Shown here: piece by piece, positions 1 to 10,855 of the stretch
Layout: each line of letters begins with the position of its first letter
How positions within the stretch are numbered: the first letter of the stretch is position 1
From: Symsagittifera roscoffensis
Taxonomy: Eukaryota; Xenacoelomorpha; Acoela; Convolutidae
Direction: 5' to 3'
Assembly (NCBI RefSeq): GCF_963678635.1
Contig: NC_087066.1
Span: 12,632,517 to 12,696,516, forward strand
DNA length: 64,000 nt
Position numbers and translations under genes: made by a program
Notes under the pieces: generated by a model
What the model was told of the DNA's origin: nothing
Seen by the model: only the letters and a program-made list of their open reading frames with translations
The model's database searches: none

Positions 1-15
1 GAAATAGAGCAACGG

Positions 16-1320
16 TTGAAGCAAGAGATCGAAAGACAGAGATTGAATGAGACTCTAAGTTGCTCGGTGCCAGTGCCAGAAGCTGTATCAGGGTCGACAA
101 AGAGTGGAAATTGCAACACTCTGAAAATGGTGACAGGAAAGCCATTTGGCATAACGAAAATCGGAGCCAGGATAATGTCGATAATCACTGTGGGTGGCCA
201 TGAGGTGACAAGGAACTTAAGTGAACCCAGCGACCAGACAGTAAAGCACATTGACGTATACGCAGATTACTTGAGTGCAATAAGCCCACAGACGACATCT
301 AGAGCCTTGAGGGCGCTACTCACGAGAGGTGGCAGCAAGTCGGTTCGTGTGGACAACAGATACACAGAAGCTTATGGTCCGCATGAGGTGATGTTGAATA
401 TAGATGGGATAAACATCTACACGAAAACAATGATAACATGTGATGAAGATCTAGTGGGACAGATCTACGTGGGCAAAGAAGAATTAAAGGTGAGATCGAT
501 TGGACACTGTGCCATGCTGGAGGAAGATGCAATGCACATCGGGACAGAGGCAGACGTATCAGCACACGTGCTTGACATAAGTGGCATGAAGACTCACTTG
601 CGTGGGTTACTCGATACTGGAGCGGTCTCGAGTGTAATACCAATCAAAACTTGGGAGCGAATGGGCTTCAACAAAGATGACTTGATAGACTCGAAAATAC
701 GGTTGTCAGCTGCTAACAAAGGGGCGCTGCGGGTGCTAGGCAGAACACCAATAATAGCCCTAATTCTGGGGGAACACAATCTGTGGATGAACTTTCTTGT
801 AGTAGAAAACCTAGATGAGTCTGACCAGTTCATTTTAGGCAGGGACTTCATCAGGAACTTCGACGTAACAATTGATTTAAACAATGCGATGTTCAGGATA
901 AAAAACCCGGATAGGAGGTACGCAATTAAACCGGTAAATTTAATAATAGCGAGTGAAAATAAAGCACCGGTATTCTTGAGTAGGAGGGTGAGGCTAAAGG
1001 CGAACGAAGCGGCAATCGTAAGCTTGCGAATGAAGAATTACAATGAACTAAGTGACAACAAGCAAGTATGCATAGTCCCGAATCCTTATAGTCAAAGTGC
1101 TGCTGTTTTAGGAAGATCCTTCTCGATAACCAAGAGCGGTCTCTGCGTCAGTGCCTTGTTGAATACTCTTGATATACCCATCACGATACAGAGGGGGAGG
1201 AAGCTGGGATATGCTTTACCCGTTAAAACTCGATATGAAATGACTGAAATTTCAAAAGAAAATGAAGTTGTTGATTGTCCCAATCATAGGGACAAAATTT
1301 GTATCTTGAGACGATTATAG
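16..1320 (+). pseudogene. Retroelement Gag-Pol segment with aspartic protease
   Basis: Open frame of 434 codons entered from upstream (no ATG at its start). The protease active-site motif L-L-D-T-G-A lies at residues 198-203 (DTG at 613-621), followed about 75 residues later by the F-I-L-G-R-D-F segment typical of retroviral-type proteases. The protease would cut Gag-Pol. The N-terminal 130 residues are conserved in element 2 but have no recognised fold. The frame ends at TAG 1318-1320, yet the reverse transcriptase continues in the same frame 24 bases later. Element 2 also has a stop (TAA) at this boundary, so the stop may be an original ORF boundary or recoding site. Marked pseudogene because pol downstream is broken. 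Confidence 0.8.
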
Positions 1321-1344
1321 AAAATAAAAGGTTCATCAGGTCTT

Positions 1345-2307
1345 GTGAAATCACTTAAGTTAGAGACGAACGATGGGCTATCGAGCTGTTCGAACTTTCC
1401 GGAACGGCCCACACTAGATGAAATGCAAAGTGATAAACCGGTCCTGCCGGAGATCGAACACTTAAGGGGCAAGTTGACGGACGAACTGCTCGAAGCCATC
1501 AAGGACGTACTAGAGCGGAACGAGGAAGTTTTTTCGAGACATAAGGCAGACATCGGGTGTTGTAATTTTGTTGAGCATGAAATAGAACTTGAAGAGAATG
1601 CGGTACCACACAGGGAGGGGGCGAGGCGCATGACCCCTCATAAATCAGAGGCATGTAGGAAAGAAATAGAGACATTACTAGAGTATGACATGATAGAACC
1701 ATCCAAGTCACCGTGGGCGTGTGGAGTAGTGATGGCCAAAAAGAAAGGCGACCAATTGAGGTTTTGCTGTGACTTTCGGTATCTGAACTCCGTCACGGTG
1801 AAGGATGCCTATCCCATACCTAGGATTGACGAGAGCCTCTCAAAGTTAGGTGACGCAAAATTTTTTACAACTCTTGATTTAGGTTCGGCATTCTGGCAGG
1901 TCCCGCTGAGGAAGCAAGACAGGGACAAAACAGGGTTCGCTTGCGAGTTGGGGCTGTTTCAATGAAAACGGATGCCGTTTGGTCTTTGCAATGCAAGAGC
2001 CACGTTTCAACGATTGATGGCACATGCGCTGATAGGTGTGAAAAAGAAGTACGACAATCTGATAATGTGCTATGTGGATGACGTGGTCATAGCGACGCCC
2101 ACACTAGAAGACCACATCGAGCGACTGGACGAGGTGTTTGCATGTATGAAGAGGTCGGGGCTAAAGTGTAAGCCGTCAAAGTGCGAGATACTCAAGGATT
2201 CGATAAAATACTTGGGCAGAATGGTGGACAGGCACGGCATCAGACCGGATCCAGATGCAGTGGAAGCAGATCTAACTTGGAAATTGGAAAAACGGAACAC
2301 CAGTTGA
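1345..2307 (+). pseudogene. Reverse transcriptase domain of element 1
   Basis: Same frame as the protease. Typical Ty3-type RT blocks are visible: the K-S-P-W-A entry block, the D-F-R-Y-L-N segment, T-L-D-L-G-S-A-F-W-Q, M-P-F-G-L-C-N-A and the catalytic Y-V-D-D at 2071-2082. The enzyme would copy element RNA into cDNA in virus-like particles. One in-frame TGA at 1963-1965 stands where element 2 has a Trp codon just before the M-P-F-G-L block. A frameshift at about 2270-2290 moves the connection and RNase H part to another frame. The gene is therefore inactive as it stands. Confidence 0.88.
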
Positions 2308-3431
2308 TGAGCTTCCCGGGTTTTGCGAACTACTACAGGGAATTCATCAAGGGCTATGCGGACAAGGTATACCCGATGCAACAGTTAATGAGACACAAAG
2401 GCAAAAAGTTCACGTGGAACGCAGCAGAAGAATCATTCCAGAGAATAAAGAAAGAGTTGTGCGAGGCACCGGTGTTAGAAATGCCAACGGAAAAAGGGAT
2501 GTACGTGTTGGATACGGACGCGTCGGTAGTCGAGATTTCTGGAATTCTCCATCAAGAACAAGAATGGATGGGGAAGACAGTCTTAAGACCAATAGCATAC
2601 GGGAGCAAAGTCTTGAGTGACACAGAAATGAAGTACGGGGCGCCGAAAGCAGAGATGTTTGCGGTAGTTACTTTTGTCGAGAAATACAGAGCATACTTTG
2701 GCAGTGAACCGTTTAAGCTGCGGGTCGACAACAGGGCACTCAGCTGGCTGAAGACGTACTCGATGGACCAGAGCTACATTGGGAGATGGATAGTTCGCTT
2801 TGATGGGTACAACATGATAATTGAGAATAGAACAAGGGATAAACATCAGAATGCCGATAGCTTGAGTAAGAAGACGGAGTTCTACGAGAGGCAGGAACAG
2901 AGGGAGGCGGACAGGCCCGAGATTAAAGATGGCTTCTCCTTCATGGACAAAGAAACGTATGACAGTCTTCCACTCACGAGATGGCTAGACAAGTCAGGCA
3001 AACCGATAGAGGATCATCCCGATTTACCAGAAGAGCCCCAAAAGAAAACAATCTTGAAGAAGAAACGAGGGATACCGATAGAGATAATGCTCAGCTCAAA
3101 AACCGTGAGAGAGACGCTCAAAGCAAAAGGATATGATCTCAACCAGGTGGAAACGGGAGATACTCAGGTAGATGAAGACTTGTGGAGATTACTTGAGAAA
3201 CTGGTAGATGATAAACCCGTGAACGCAGGAAAGAGTAGGGAGGAAGCGGAAGTCACGATACTGCGAAGGAGTGAGACAGTTGGCAATGCAGACTCTCCAA
3301 GAGGAAGCGGTATTGATGGCAAAGAAGTCATGCGATCACTGGTTGACAAAATCCCTGATAACATACTTGAGCGGACTCAGGTTAGGAAGAAAAAGTGGCG
3401 TTTAAGGAAGAAGCTGAACACCTGGGACTAG
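2268..3431 (+). pseudogene. RT connection and RNase H domain of element 1
   Basis: This frame continues the polymerase after the frameshift near 2280. The connection block resembles F-A-N-Y-Y-R-E-F-I. The RNase H core follows: V-L-D-T-D-A-S with the catalytic Asp near 2511, then an E-M-F-A-V segment, R-V-D-N-R-A-L-S-W and the closing H-Q-N-A-D-S-L-S. This is the RT-RNaseH domain used by Ty3/gypsy elements to remove the RNA template. After about 2890 the frame runs on into a charged linker without recognised motifs and ends at 3431. The integrase part continues in a third frame beginning near 3395. Confidence 0.85.
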
Positions 3432-5851
3432 GTCAAGAGTCCGGGGAGTGGTCCACGTCAATGGAAGAAGAAGAAACCGGAGAAGAGAAATTGTCCGGGG
3501 AGTGTGAAGAATGGGATGAAGATTCGGAAAAGAGCAGCGATGATCAGGATAGTCTATGCATGATACTGGCAGAGGAGAAGATGAGACACCGCGACAGGGA
3601 GCTACAAACAGATCCCTCCTCAGGAACGTACAACTCGGATGAACAAGAAGTACAAGGAGTTGAAGAACTTGAGAAAATTGCGGTACCGAGGAAACCATTC
3701 AGGGAACTATCATGCAACTGAAATGTCAGAACAAATCTGGTGCCAGAAGATGATTTGAAGATCGTGAAGAGGATAATATGCGTAAAGCTGAACGATGACA
3801 TCCACAACCCTGGGGAAATGAGTGGACAGATCATGGCACTAAAGGAACATGTCAAAGCGAGATATAGGCTGTCGGACCTGATAAGAGCCCAAAAGAATAA
3901 CAAGATGACAAGTAACCTCTCCAAATGGATCCGGACCGGGCCCAAGGTGAAAAGGGAACTCGAAGAAGACAGCTACAAGATCTTGAGCCAGTTCTACAAA
4001 GAAAAGAAAGATTTACTCTATCACACAGCTGACGGGGTGGTGGCGTGCAAGAGAAAAGATGAGGAGACGATATTACACAAGCACAACCTCATCATATTAC
4101 CACAATTGTATCAGACGGAGGTGTTATTCAGATCGCACGATCAGATGGGGCACCAGGGGATGGACAAAGTGCAACAGAGAATACTTCACAGGTTTGATTG
4201 GCCAGGATTGAGGAAAGCTTGCGAGAGATGGGTGAATGCATGCCTGGCATGCCTGCAGTTAAAAGACTCTAGGAAGATGAAGTTCCCACTCAAGTCCGTT
4301 GAGAGCTCGGAGTTTAACGAGGTGGTGCAGATAGACCATCAAAAGATCTGCATGACGGAGTCGGGATATAACCAGATACTGGTTATAATAGATCACTTCA
4401 CAAAGTTGGCAGAAGCAGTTCCGTGTCAGACAGCCCCAGCAGAGGAGATTTGTGACCGTCTGATAACGCATTGGATATCACGATATGGTTGTCCAATGAC
4501 TTTTCAGTCAGACAACGGCAAAGCCTTTGTGGGGGACTTGACAAAAGAATTGATGAAGAGGTCACATATTGCTCAAGCACACTCGACAAACTACCATCCT
4601 CAGACCAACGGGCTGGTAGAGAGACAGAATAGAACGTTGGTGAATACATTGAGGGTATACTGCTCAAGATACATGACGGACTGGGATAAATATCTGCCGC
4701 AAGTCGTAGGGGCCTACAACAGTACGCAACACTCAACAACGGGCATCAGTCCTTTCATGATGTTGACGGGCAGGGAGAGAGCAATGCCCCTGACATTCTT
4801 TTACCCGGAATACGAAGGGAAAAGGACGTCGCCTCAAGCTTACGTGAAAGAAGCGATCAGGAGACAGCAGGAACTAAACGAACTATGCAGGAGGAACACT
4901 GCGCAAGCACAAATGAGACAGCGCAAGAAATTTGATGAAAAGATATTACAGGCGAAGCCATATGAAGTGGGCCAGTACGCGTGGGTCTTCCAGAATGTCA
5001 TACCACCCAAAAGGACAAAGAAACTACTTAAGAACTGGAGTGGACCATTCATGATAACGGAAGTACATCAACAAGGACGGTTCTACCGCTTGAGTACGGG
5101 GCGAGCAGCACATTATGAAAATCTGAAGCCTCACGTCCCATCCCCAGAGGACTGGTGTATACCGCAGGACATGGAGGGACTTGAGTACCTATTAGTGGAG
5201 CCAGCGTGTGAAGTGATCGAAAGAGGCACCAGAGAGAAAAATGATGGCAACGAGAACTTGAGTTTGGATGACAATGAAAAGATAGAAGCGGACTCTGAGG
5301 CGGAATCCTTTGTGGAAGAAGACTGGAACAATCCGGAGCAAGATGAGGTGCCGAAGTGGACAGAACCAGACTTACCAATACCAGCGGGGACAAGGAGTGG
5401 CAATCGCAAACGGACAGGCATGAGGTACAACAGGTACGGACACGATTTCCTGAGTGATAAGATACAGCCCGATGACCTAAGCAAAGAGCTACTAAGTGTG
5501 GGCGAACTGGCAGCCGATGATGAATGGCAAATTATCAAAGATAATGAACACTACCCGCAGGAAGACTACTCGACACCAGAACGGGAAACAGATTTGGAAC
5601 AGAGCGAGATAGAGAGAAGGGAGATTACGAACTTGAGGATATTAGAATGGATGCGCGATGTCAAGAACGGAAGCGGCGAAGGAAAAAGCATACAACAAGT
5701 TGACGTATCAGCGGGAAAGCATATGAAAACGGAGGATCCCCTCTTCGGCTGGACAGCAACAGACAGGCCGCTCGAGATTCCACCAGATAATTTAGACCCA
5801 GCACCATCGACGGTGACGTCGATAATTATTTTTGTCCGGGCATTGGGATAG
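3395..5851 (+). pseudogene. Pol linker and integrase of element 1
   Basis: An acidic linker (3395-3721) is separated by one in-frame TGA (3719-3721) from the integrase. Counting residues from 3740: the zinc-binding H-x4-H begins at residue 133 and is followed by C-x2-C. The catalytic core has Asp199, Asp258 and Glu294, an exact D-x35-E spacing in the S-D-N-G and G-L-V-E-R-Q motifs. The C-terminal module contains W-S-G-P-F-M-I, the GPF signature of Ty3 integrases. Integrase inserts the cDNA into the genome. An acidic tail of about 230 residues runs to 5851. All catalytic residues are intact, so only the upstream stops and frameshifts disable the polyprotein. Confidence 0.9.
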
Positions 5852-6123
5852 GACTTACCCACACCGAAAATTTGATGATAAAGAAACTCAGGGAAGTGAG
5901 AGAAACGAGCGGACTGGAACTGGATGGGGAGGAGGCTGAGCCTACCATAGGACGGAATTTCAAAACGAAATTTGAAATATCCAACGAAGACTCGGAGAAC
6001 ATCCTGGTAACGGATAGCGACTTCATTCTGTCAGACAGGACTAGCGCAATCTGTATCACGGCGGACATAAGTTTCAAATCGAGACTGGAGGCCGATTTCA
6101 AGAGAGAGTACCAGAACGTGTAG
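5790..6123 (+). CDS. Conserved accessory ORF with DVDxYFCPG motif (element 1)
   Basis: The pol frame ends at 5851, but an overlapping frame, open from 5790, carries D-V-D-N-Y-F-C-P-G followed by G-L-T-H-T. Element 2 has the same two motifs at about 27,752-27,800, together with downstream R-E-T and T-D-S-x-F-I-L segments, so this stretch is coding. The only visible ATG (5872) lies downstream of the motif, which suggests that in the active element it was reached by frameshift from pol or belonged to pol itself. About 110 residues, acidic, no known domain recognised. It ends at TAG 6121-6123. Confidence 0.5.
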
Positions 6124-6156
6124 TTTCTGTTTAGACAGAGACCGGGGCTGGGGGGA

Positions 6157-6447
6157 ATGGCTGCGCTTCCACCATCAGTAGCACAAGTCTTAGGCAAATA
6201 CCTGTGCTTCTTAGTGACAAGGGTCAGTGAGAGGAACACGATCGATCTTGAACACGTGATGTTGGCACTAACGAGACTGCGGGACTTCATGATTGAAAGA
6301 AGAATAACGGAGGTCACAATGCCGGTCTATGACCCGAACAGGGGCAAGCTGAGCCCAAGGGAACTATATGCTATCCTACACGTGGTCTTCGCAGAAATGG
6401 AGATAATGGTACATCTGCACAAGAAATACTACCTGAGTATCGCTTAA
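6157..6447 (+). CDS. Conserved 96-residue accessory protein of the retroelement family
   Basis: Complete ATG-to-TAA frame. Element 2 has a homologue at about 28,090-28,392 sharing the blocks L-C-F-L-V-T-R, L-T-R-L-x-D-F, P-V-x-D-P-N-R, P-R-E-L-Y-A and a terminal K-K-Y-Y-L-S-I. Conservation of the protein across two copies that differ greatly in DNA argues for selection on the product. It is probably helical and soluble, with no signal peptide or membrane segment. I do not recognise the family. It is the first well separated accessory ORF after integrase and is followed by about 480 bases without genes. Confidence 0.6.
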   Translation: MAALPPSVAQVLGKYLCFLVTRVSERNTIDLEHVMLALTRLRDFMIERRITEVTMPVYDPNRGKLSPRELYAILHVVFAEMEIMVHLHKKYYLSIA

Positions 6448-6925
6448 GTCAGGTACATGGGGGTCTTGAGTTGGGCATAAAGGGATCTCAAGTTAGGTGT
6501 TGGGGTACGGAACAGGTAAAAGGATCTTAAAAGTGATTGGCATGACAATTAAATTTTAAATGATTGATGGTGCTAAAACATAAAATGAATCTGCATGCTC
6601 TTAGAAAACTTCCGATTGAATTATTTTAGCAGAACGAAAAGGATAAGGTTTTGACTATAATGGCAGGGGGGGTTTTAGGTTAGGAACATAGCATAATAGT
6701 CTAAAAATCAAGTGTTATTTTCAGATTGATTTGGTAAAGTCAAATTGACTACCCCACTATACTCAACTGAAAGAAAAAGAAGGTCTTGAACGAACCCACA
6801 GTTAAACAACACTTGAAGAAGTTAATTCTCAAGCACTCAAGTTGGTACGGTAATTCTCAAGTGGTACGGTAATTCTCAAGTGGTACGGTAATTCTCAAGT
6901 GGTACGGTAATTCTCAAGTTGGTAT
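6448..6925. other. Non-coding spacer between accessory ORFs, element 1
   Basis: AT-rich relative to its neighbours, with no convincing frame. It may hold the promoter, leader or splice sites for the large downstream ORF. The matching interval in element 2 (28,393-28,722) is also AT-rich and non-coding. Its right end holds a 19-bp tandem repeat, listed separately. Confidence 0.5.
6834..6923. repeat. 19-bp tandem repeat, about five units
   Basis: The unit is ttctcaagtggtacggtaa, repeated almost exactly; the first and last copies carry an extra t after caag. Each unit contains CTCAAGT, a heptamer that is also frequent elsewhere in element 1. The array ends just before the large coiled-coil ORF and is absent from the matching place in element 2. 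Confidence 0.85.
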
Positions 6926-8650
6926 GTGCGTAAGATCATCCAGAAAAAATGGCAGTCCATGCCCGCGGCTCTGAAGAGGCCCACGCTTGATGAGCTATAC
7001 AGACGCCTGAGGGATCTGGATTACACCCAAATGGATGAGAGAATGGCGGTGATGCTGAACGCCATCCTCCAATTAGAAGAGCAGGGCGAATGCCGGGAGT
7101 CTGCAACAGAAGCGGTTCTAATGGTCGGCTACACCACTGATGGAAAATCCAACCAAGAGCAAACCAGATGGCTGTCCTGGAATGTGGATGGAGGAGTGAG
7201 GGGATTCGACTTGGCGAGGAATCCTGGCTTGAGCAATAATACCGAGTATGGCGCAGGGGAGTTCCCACTACCAATCAGACCATCATCAAGATCAGCGGGC
7301 CAGAGCACGAGTAAGACACCATCTATGACGCGAGCGCAACAAACGGAAGAGGCGTATCCGGACCTCAATAGTCTGAAAAGAGTACTTGAGAGGACGCAGA
7401 GGGAGAGGATCAAGGCGAACCTCGACCGGGATCAAGCGAAGCTCGAGAGAGATCAAGCGAAGCTGGAGAGAGATCAGGCGGTCATCGAAAAGGACCAAGC
7501 GCGGAGGGAACTTGATATGCTGAAGGCCAAGCACCAGCAAGAACAAAGGGTGCGAGAGAATGCCGCGAATTGTGAACAGCTGAATTCGGAACTTGAGAGA
7601 ATCCAGCAACGACAGCGCGAGCTCGACATGCAAAAGGGAGCCAGGCCCAAGGAGCAAATGGCTGCCGGTTCAGGACCAGAGTCACGTATGGAGTTGGATG
7701 AAGCTCCCAGATCGAAGGGACGGTTTAACCTTGACCGCGCGGCTCAGGAACATATGAACGAGGGGTTGGAGGTATGGATACCGACTGAGTCAACGTCCTC
7801 CCTGCGTGGCCTAGAGACACAACCGATACGCCCATTGATGGACGTCGCACTGCCGGGGTATACTCCGAGTTCAACCCCGAGCAGCAGTCAGGTGAGCGGC
7901 AGCTCGTCACGTCTGAAAGAATTGAACGAGAGACTACAACTAAGAAATCGCGAGAGTCCGACAAGAGTGGAGCTACCCCCGACTTGGAGGGAGCAACCGA
8001 TTAGGAGTGTGGTAATCTCAAGTTATAAGAAGAACACGGAGGGCAGGTACCACAGGCACAATCGCATGGATTGGAGCACGGCACAAAGAGTCAGGAGGGA
8101 TTGCTTCCATGAAGCGGCTTGGGTGGAATACCACACGCAGCCACGTGTACCAGAGGGTGCGGTCCACCTAATCATAGGGGACAGCCTGCTGCGGGTGCTG
8201 ACCCGGATTCAACCGCATTGGCAGACTGGGATCTTGAATTTCGCTGGAGCTGCGATGCCACAGATATTGGCATCACTTGAGATGCTAGGGATGGCAAGAG
8301 TATACACGGTGACTCTAATTATCGGGAAAATGACCTGTCCAGGGGGAAGTCAAGGAAGGTTATGAGGCTACATGACAAGATGAGCTGCATCCTTGAGGAA
8401 TTGCGGATTCAAATGGATCCTGCCATACTCACAATGTGTACCGTTCCCTACAATATGAAGATTGACCAACACGCGATGGAAATGAATACGAAGGTACGAA
8501 ACCTGAACGAAGTAATACAGGCAAATACATCAAAGGAGTGTCCTTCCCGTTGGATTGCTTGATGTAGCCGAGCAAATGGAGCGAGCTGTTTTCCCCGACG
8601 ATTCATCCTCAGACGGAATCCACTTTGACAGGCCTAGGGGAGTGGAATAG
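6926..8650 (+). pseudogene. Coiled-coil protein with C-terminal SGNH/GDSL hydrolase module (element 1)
   Basis: The first in-frame ATG is at 6959. The N-terminal 100 residues match element 2 (28,723-29,064). At 7,427-7,505 perfect heptads of the type D-Q-A-K-L-E-R form a coiled coil. From about 8,160 an SGNH-type hydrolase follows: block I G-D-S-L-L with the nucleophile Ser codon at 8183-8185, a G-A segment (block II), block III N-D at 8329-8334, a T-V-P strand, and block V D-G-I-H with codons at 8612 and 8621. The family hydrolyses esters such as acetyl or lipid esters; the substrate here is unknown. Two frameshifts (about 8325 and 8535) break the module; it ends at TAG 8648-8650. Confidence 0.72.
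7427..7505 (+). repeat. 21-bp in-frame tandem repeat encoding coiled-coil heptads
   Basis: About four tandem copies of a 21-base unit translate as D-Q-A-K-L-E-R or close variants. A 21-base unit encodes exactly one heptad, so expansion or contraction changes coiled-coil length without breaking the frame or the register. Confidence 0.8.
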
Positions 8651-10855
8651 TTGAATGATGGTTTCCAAAGGCACATAAGCGCGTTGGAGGCAGAATTGCT
8701 GGAGACGGCCCAATTCACATTCGGACCATATCCAAATCCACCTTTCCTCACCTCAAGAACTTTATCCAGTCGCCTGGGGGCGACGGCCGATTCTAGAGAC
8801 AGCTCGAGAAGTAGCCGGACCAGATTACCAGGTGCCGCACCGATGGAGGCCGAGGAGGCAACGTCATCAACACCCCAGAGTTCGGTAGTGTCCTCGGTGG
8901 TAGTGGTGGAGAGCAAGAGGGTGGAGAGACCGGCAGAGACAAGTCGGTCGAGATATCGGGAGAAGGTAAAGGAGCTGGACTTGGAAGACCTGGAATGCAG
9001 ACAAGAGTTGGCGGAAGCTCTGGGCCTCGAGCGCGTGTCACATGAGGACTTAAGTAGACACCAGTGCGTGGACTGGTTGAAGGCTCACGAGACGCATTTC
9101 TCAAGAGCGAGAAAAATGGAGACGGCGGATCTGACTGGGATTCCCACAAGATCAGTCAGGGGACCTATCAATTACAGACCTCTCAAGTTGCTGGGGAGTC
9201 CGGGACTCATAGTGGAGCCCCCTAAGCATCTAACGAGCATTGCCAGAATCAGGTTGGCAACTCCAGCGCAGTTGAGGGTGGTGGACAAACTATTGGACCC
9301 AAGAGAAATGGAACTGCCAGATGCCGCTTATGAAGGTACGAGATTGGCGGACGACCCTAGATACGGGAAACCCTGCGGGAACACCCAATTGGCCAAGACC
9401 TTGGCAGTTTACGACAGAGCAGATCCAGCTGCCGCGAGGGTGATCATCGTATCGGGATCGGACTTCGAGGGAACGTCTCCCAAGTTGTTCTGGCCGGAGA
9501 CTTTGATATACTCGCTGCCAGGGGCTGAGCTGAACCAAATGTTAACCCTAGTGGTCGCGATAAAATCGGAGATGCCTTGCGAGCCCGAGCTACTACTGTT
9601 TGCGGGAATGAATGACCACCTGCATGCGACTGGGTTTCTTGAGCAACTCAAGGGTGATGAACCGGCACCAAAGAAGATCTGGGAAGCCATCCAGACATTA
9701 TTTGCAGCCATGAATGAAGTACAAGAGAACGTTGCCTCACGATTTGGCTCCAAGACAAAAGTAGCGTTCACGACGTCTCCCGGGTACGCGAGCATGCCTC
9801 CCGCTCTGCAGTTTGTGTATGCGGTTTTGATCTTAATAGCTGAGGGGAATGCATGGCGGATCCTGATGGCAGCTCCCAATCGAGAGTTGGAACCGACGAA
9901 CTTGAGGCTTCGCAAGTCAGAACTGGCGGCGGCGTGGGCGGATGTCTCCCACGCGTTGAGGAGCTTCTATGAATTAGCAGATATCCTCATTGTGTTGGAC
10001 GAGGTCCTCTTGTTAGAGATATCGAACTTCGCCAGACAACTCAAGTTCAGTCCAGCTATAGGGGACGACCACCCAATAATAAATCACTTGACGGCCAGCT
10101 TGTGGTTTCGAAGCATGGACTTGACTATCACGAGCTCCACCAGTAAGTCGAGGGGACCAAGTAATGAAAGAAAGAATGTGGCTGCAACAGAGAAGCAACT
10201 GGAGTCGATGGTGTATCGCCTGACGCAAGAAAGAGGCAGGTGGCCGTTCCTGACACCAAGGCTGGAAAACGCCACGGAGAAGACAAAGGAGAATGCCCCA
10301 CCTCTTGTGAAGCAAATCTGGAGTTTTCTTGAGGAGCAGTTGGAAGTGGCCGAGAGTAGGGAGATGAGGGTGACCAGGTTCGTCACAGCTACAAACGAGG
10401 TCACAATCGGAGGATTCTGGAGGGAGCACGCAAAGGGCGAGCTGAAGACGAGAAGAGATCACGAGATTCTCAAGTTCTTGAAACCTTGTTGGGGGAAAGA
10501 GTTCATGGCTGGAGTGTTTCGCGCAAAGGAGACCATTTTTGGAGCCTTTGTACAAGAAATATTTAGCATGCCTATCAGCCTGTTGTTGGCACTGTACCTA
10601 GTTCACCCGAGGTACCTATTCAATATGGGTCCAGCGTTTATGTTCAGTCGGGGTTGACGGGTATCTGGCGCTGGTGCTCCTGACCCATGGTGAACTGGTG
10701 TCATTTCATCGACTGACGAAATATGGGGAGCCCCTGTCGATGGAGAAAACCCACTCGAGCATTGACACCTACTCATATAAATGTGCTGCGGGGCTAAAGA
10801 CGTTGCCAGTGGAGACCTCCTGATGCAGAATCGACATATGACTGGTGAAGAAAAG
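8651..10855 (+). pseudogene. Large accessory protein with second SGNH-like module (element 1)
   Basis: The frame is open from 8651 to 10657 (668 codons) and then continues one frame over to about 10,830. It begins T-T-G-encoded L-N-D-G-F-Q, where element 2 has an ATG (M-N-S-V-F-Q), so the start codon was probably lost here. The first 250 residues are Ser-rich and charged. Around 9,440-10,100 come V-S-G-S-D-F, then F-A-G-M-N-D-H (9,599-9,619) and D-D-H-P (10,064-10,075), positioned like blocks I, III and V of an SGNH hydrolase. Element 2 conserves F-A-G-x-N-D-H and D-D-H. A remote second hydrolase-like domain is my inference; the Ser nucleophile is uncertain. Confidence 0.6.

Noticed and set aside
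10560-10660. Hydrophobic segment near the end of the second SGNH-like protein considered as an Env-type membrane anchor
   Set aside because: Only about 12 consecutive hydrophobic residues, no signal peptide in the protein, and the sequence continues after a frameshift; no support for an envelope protein.
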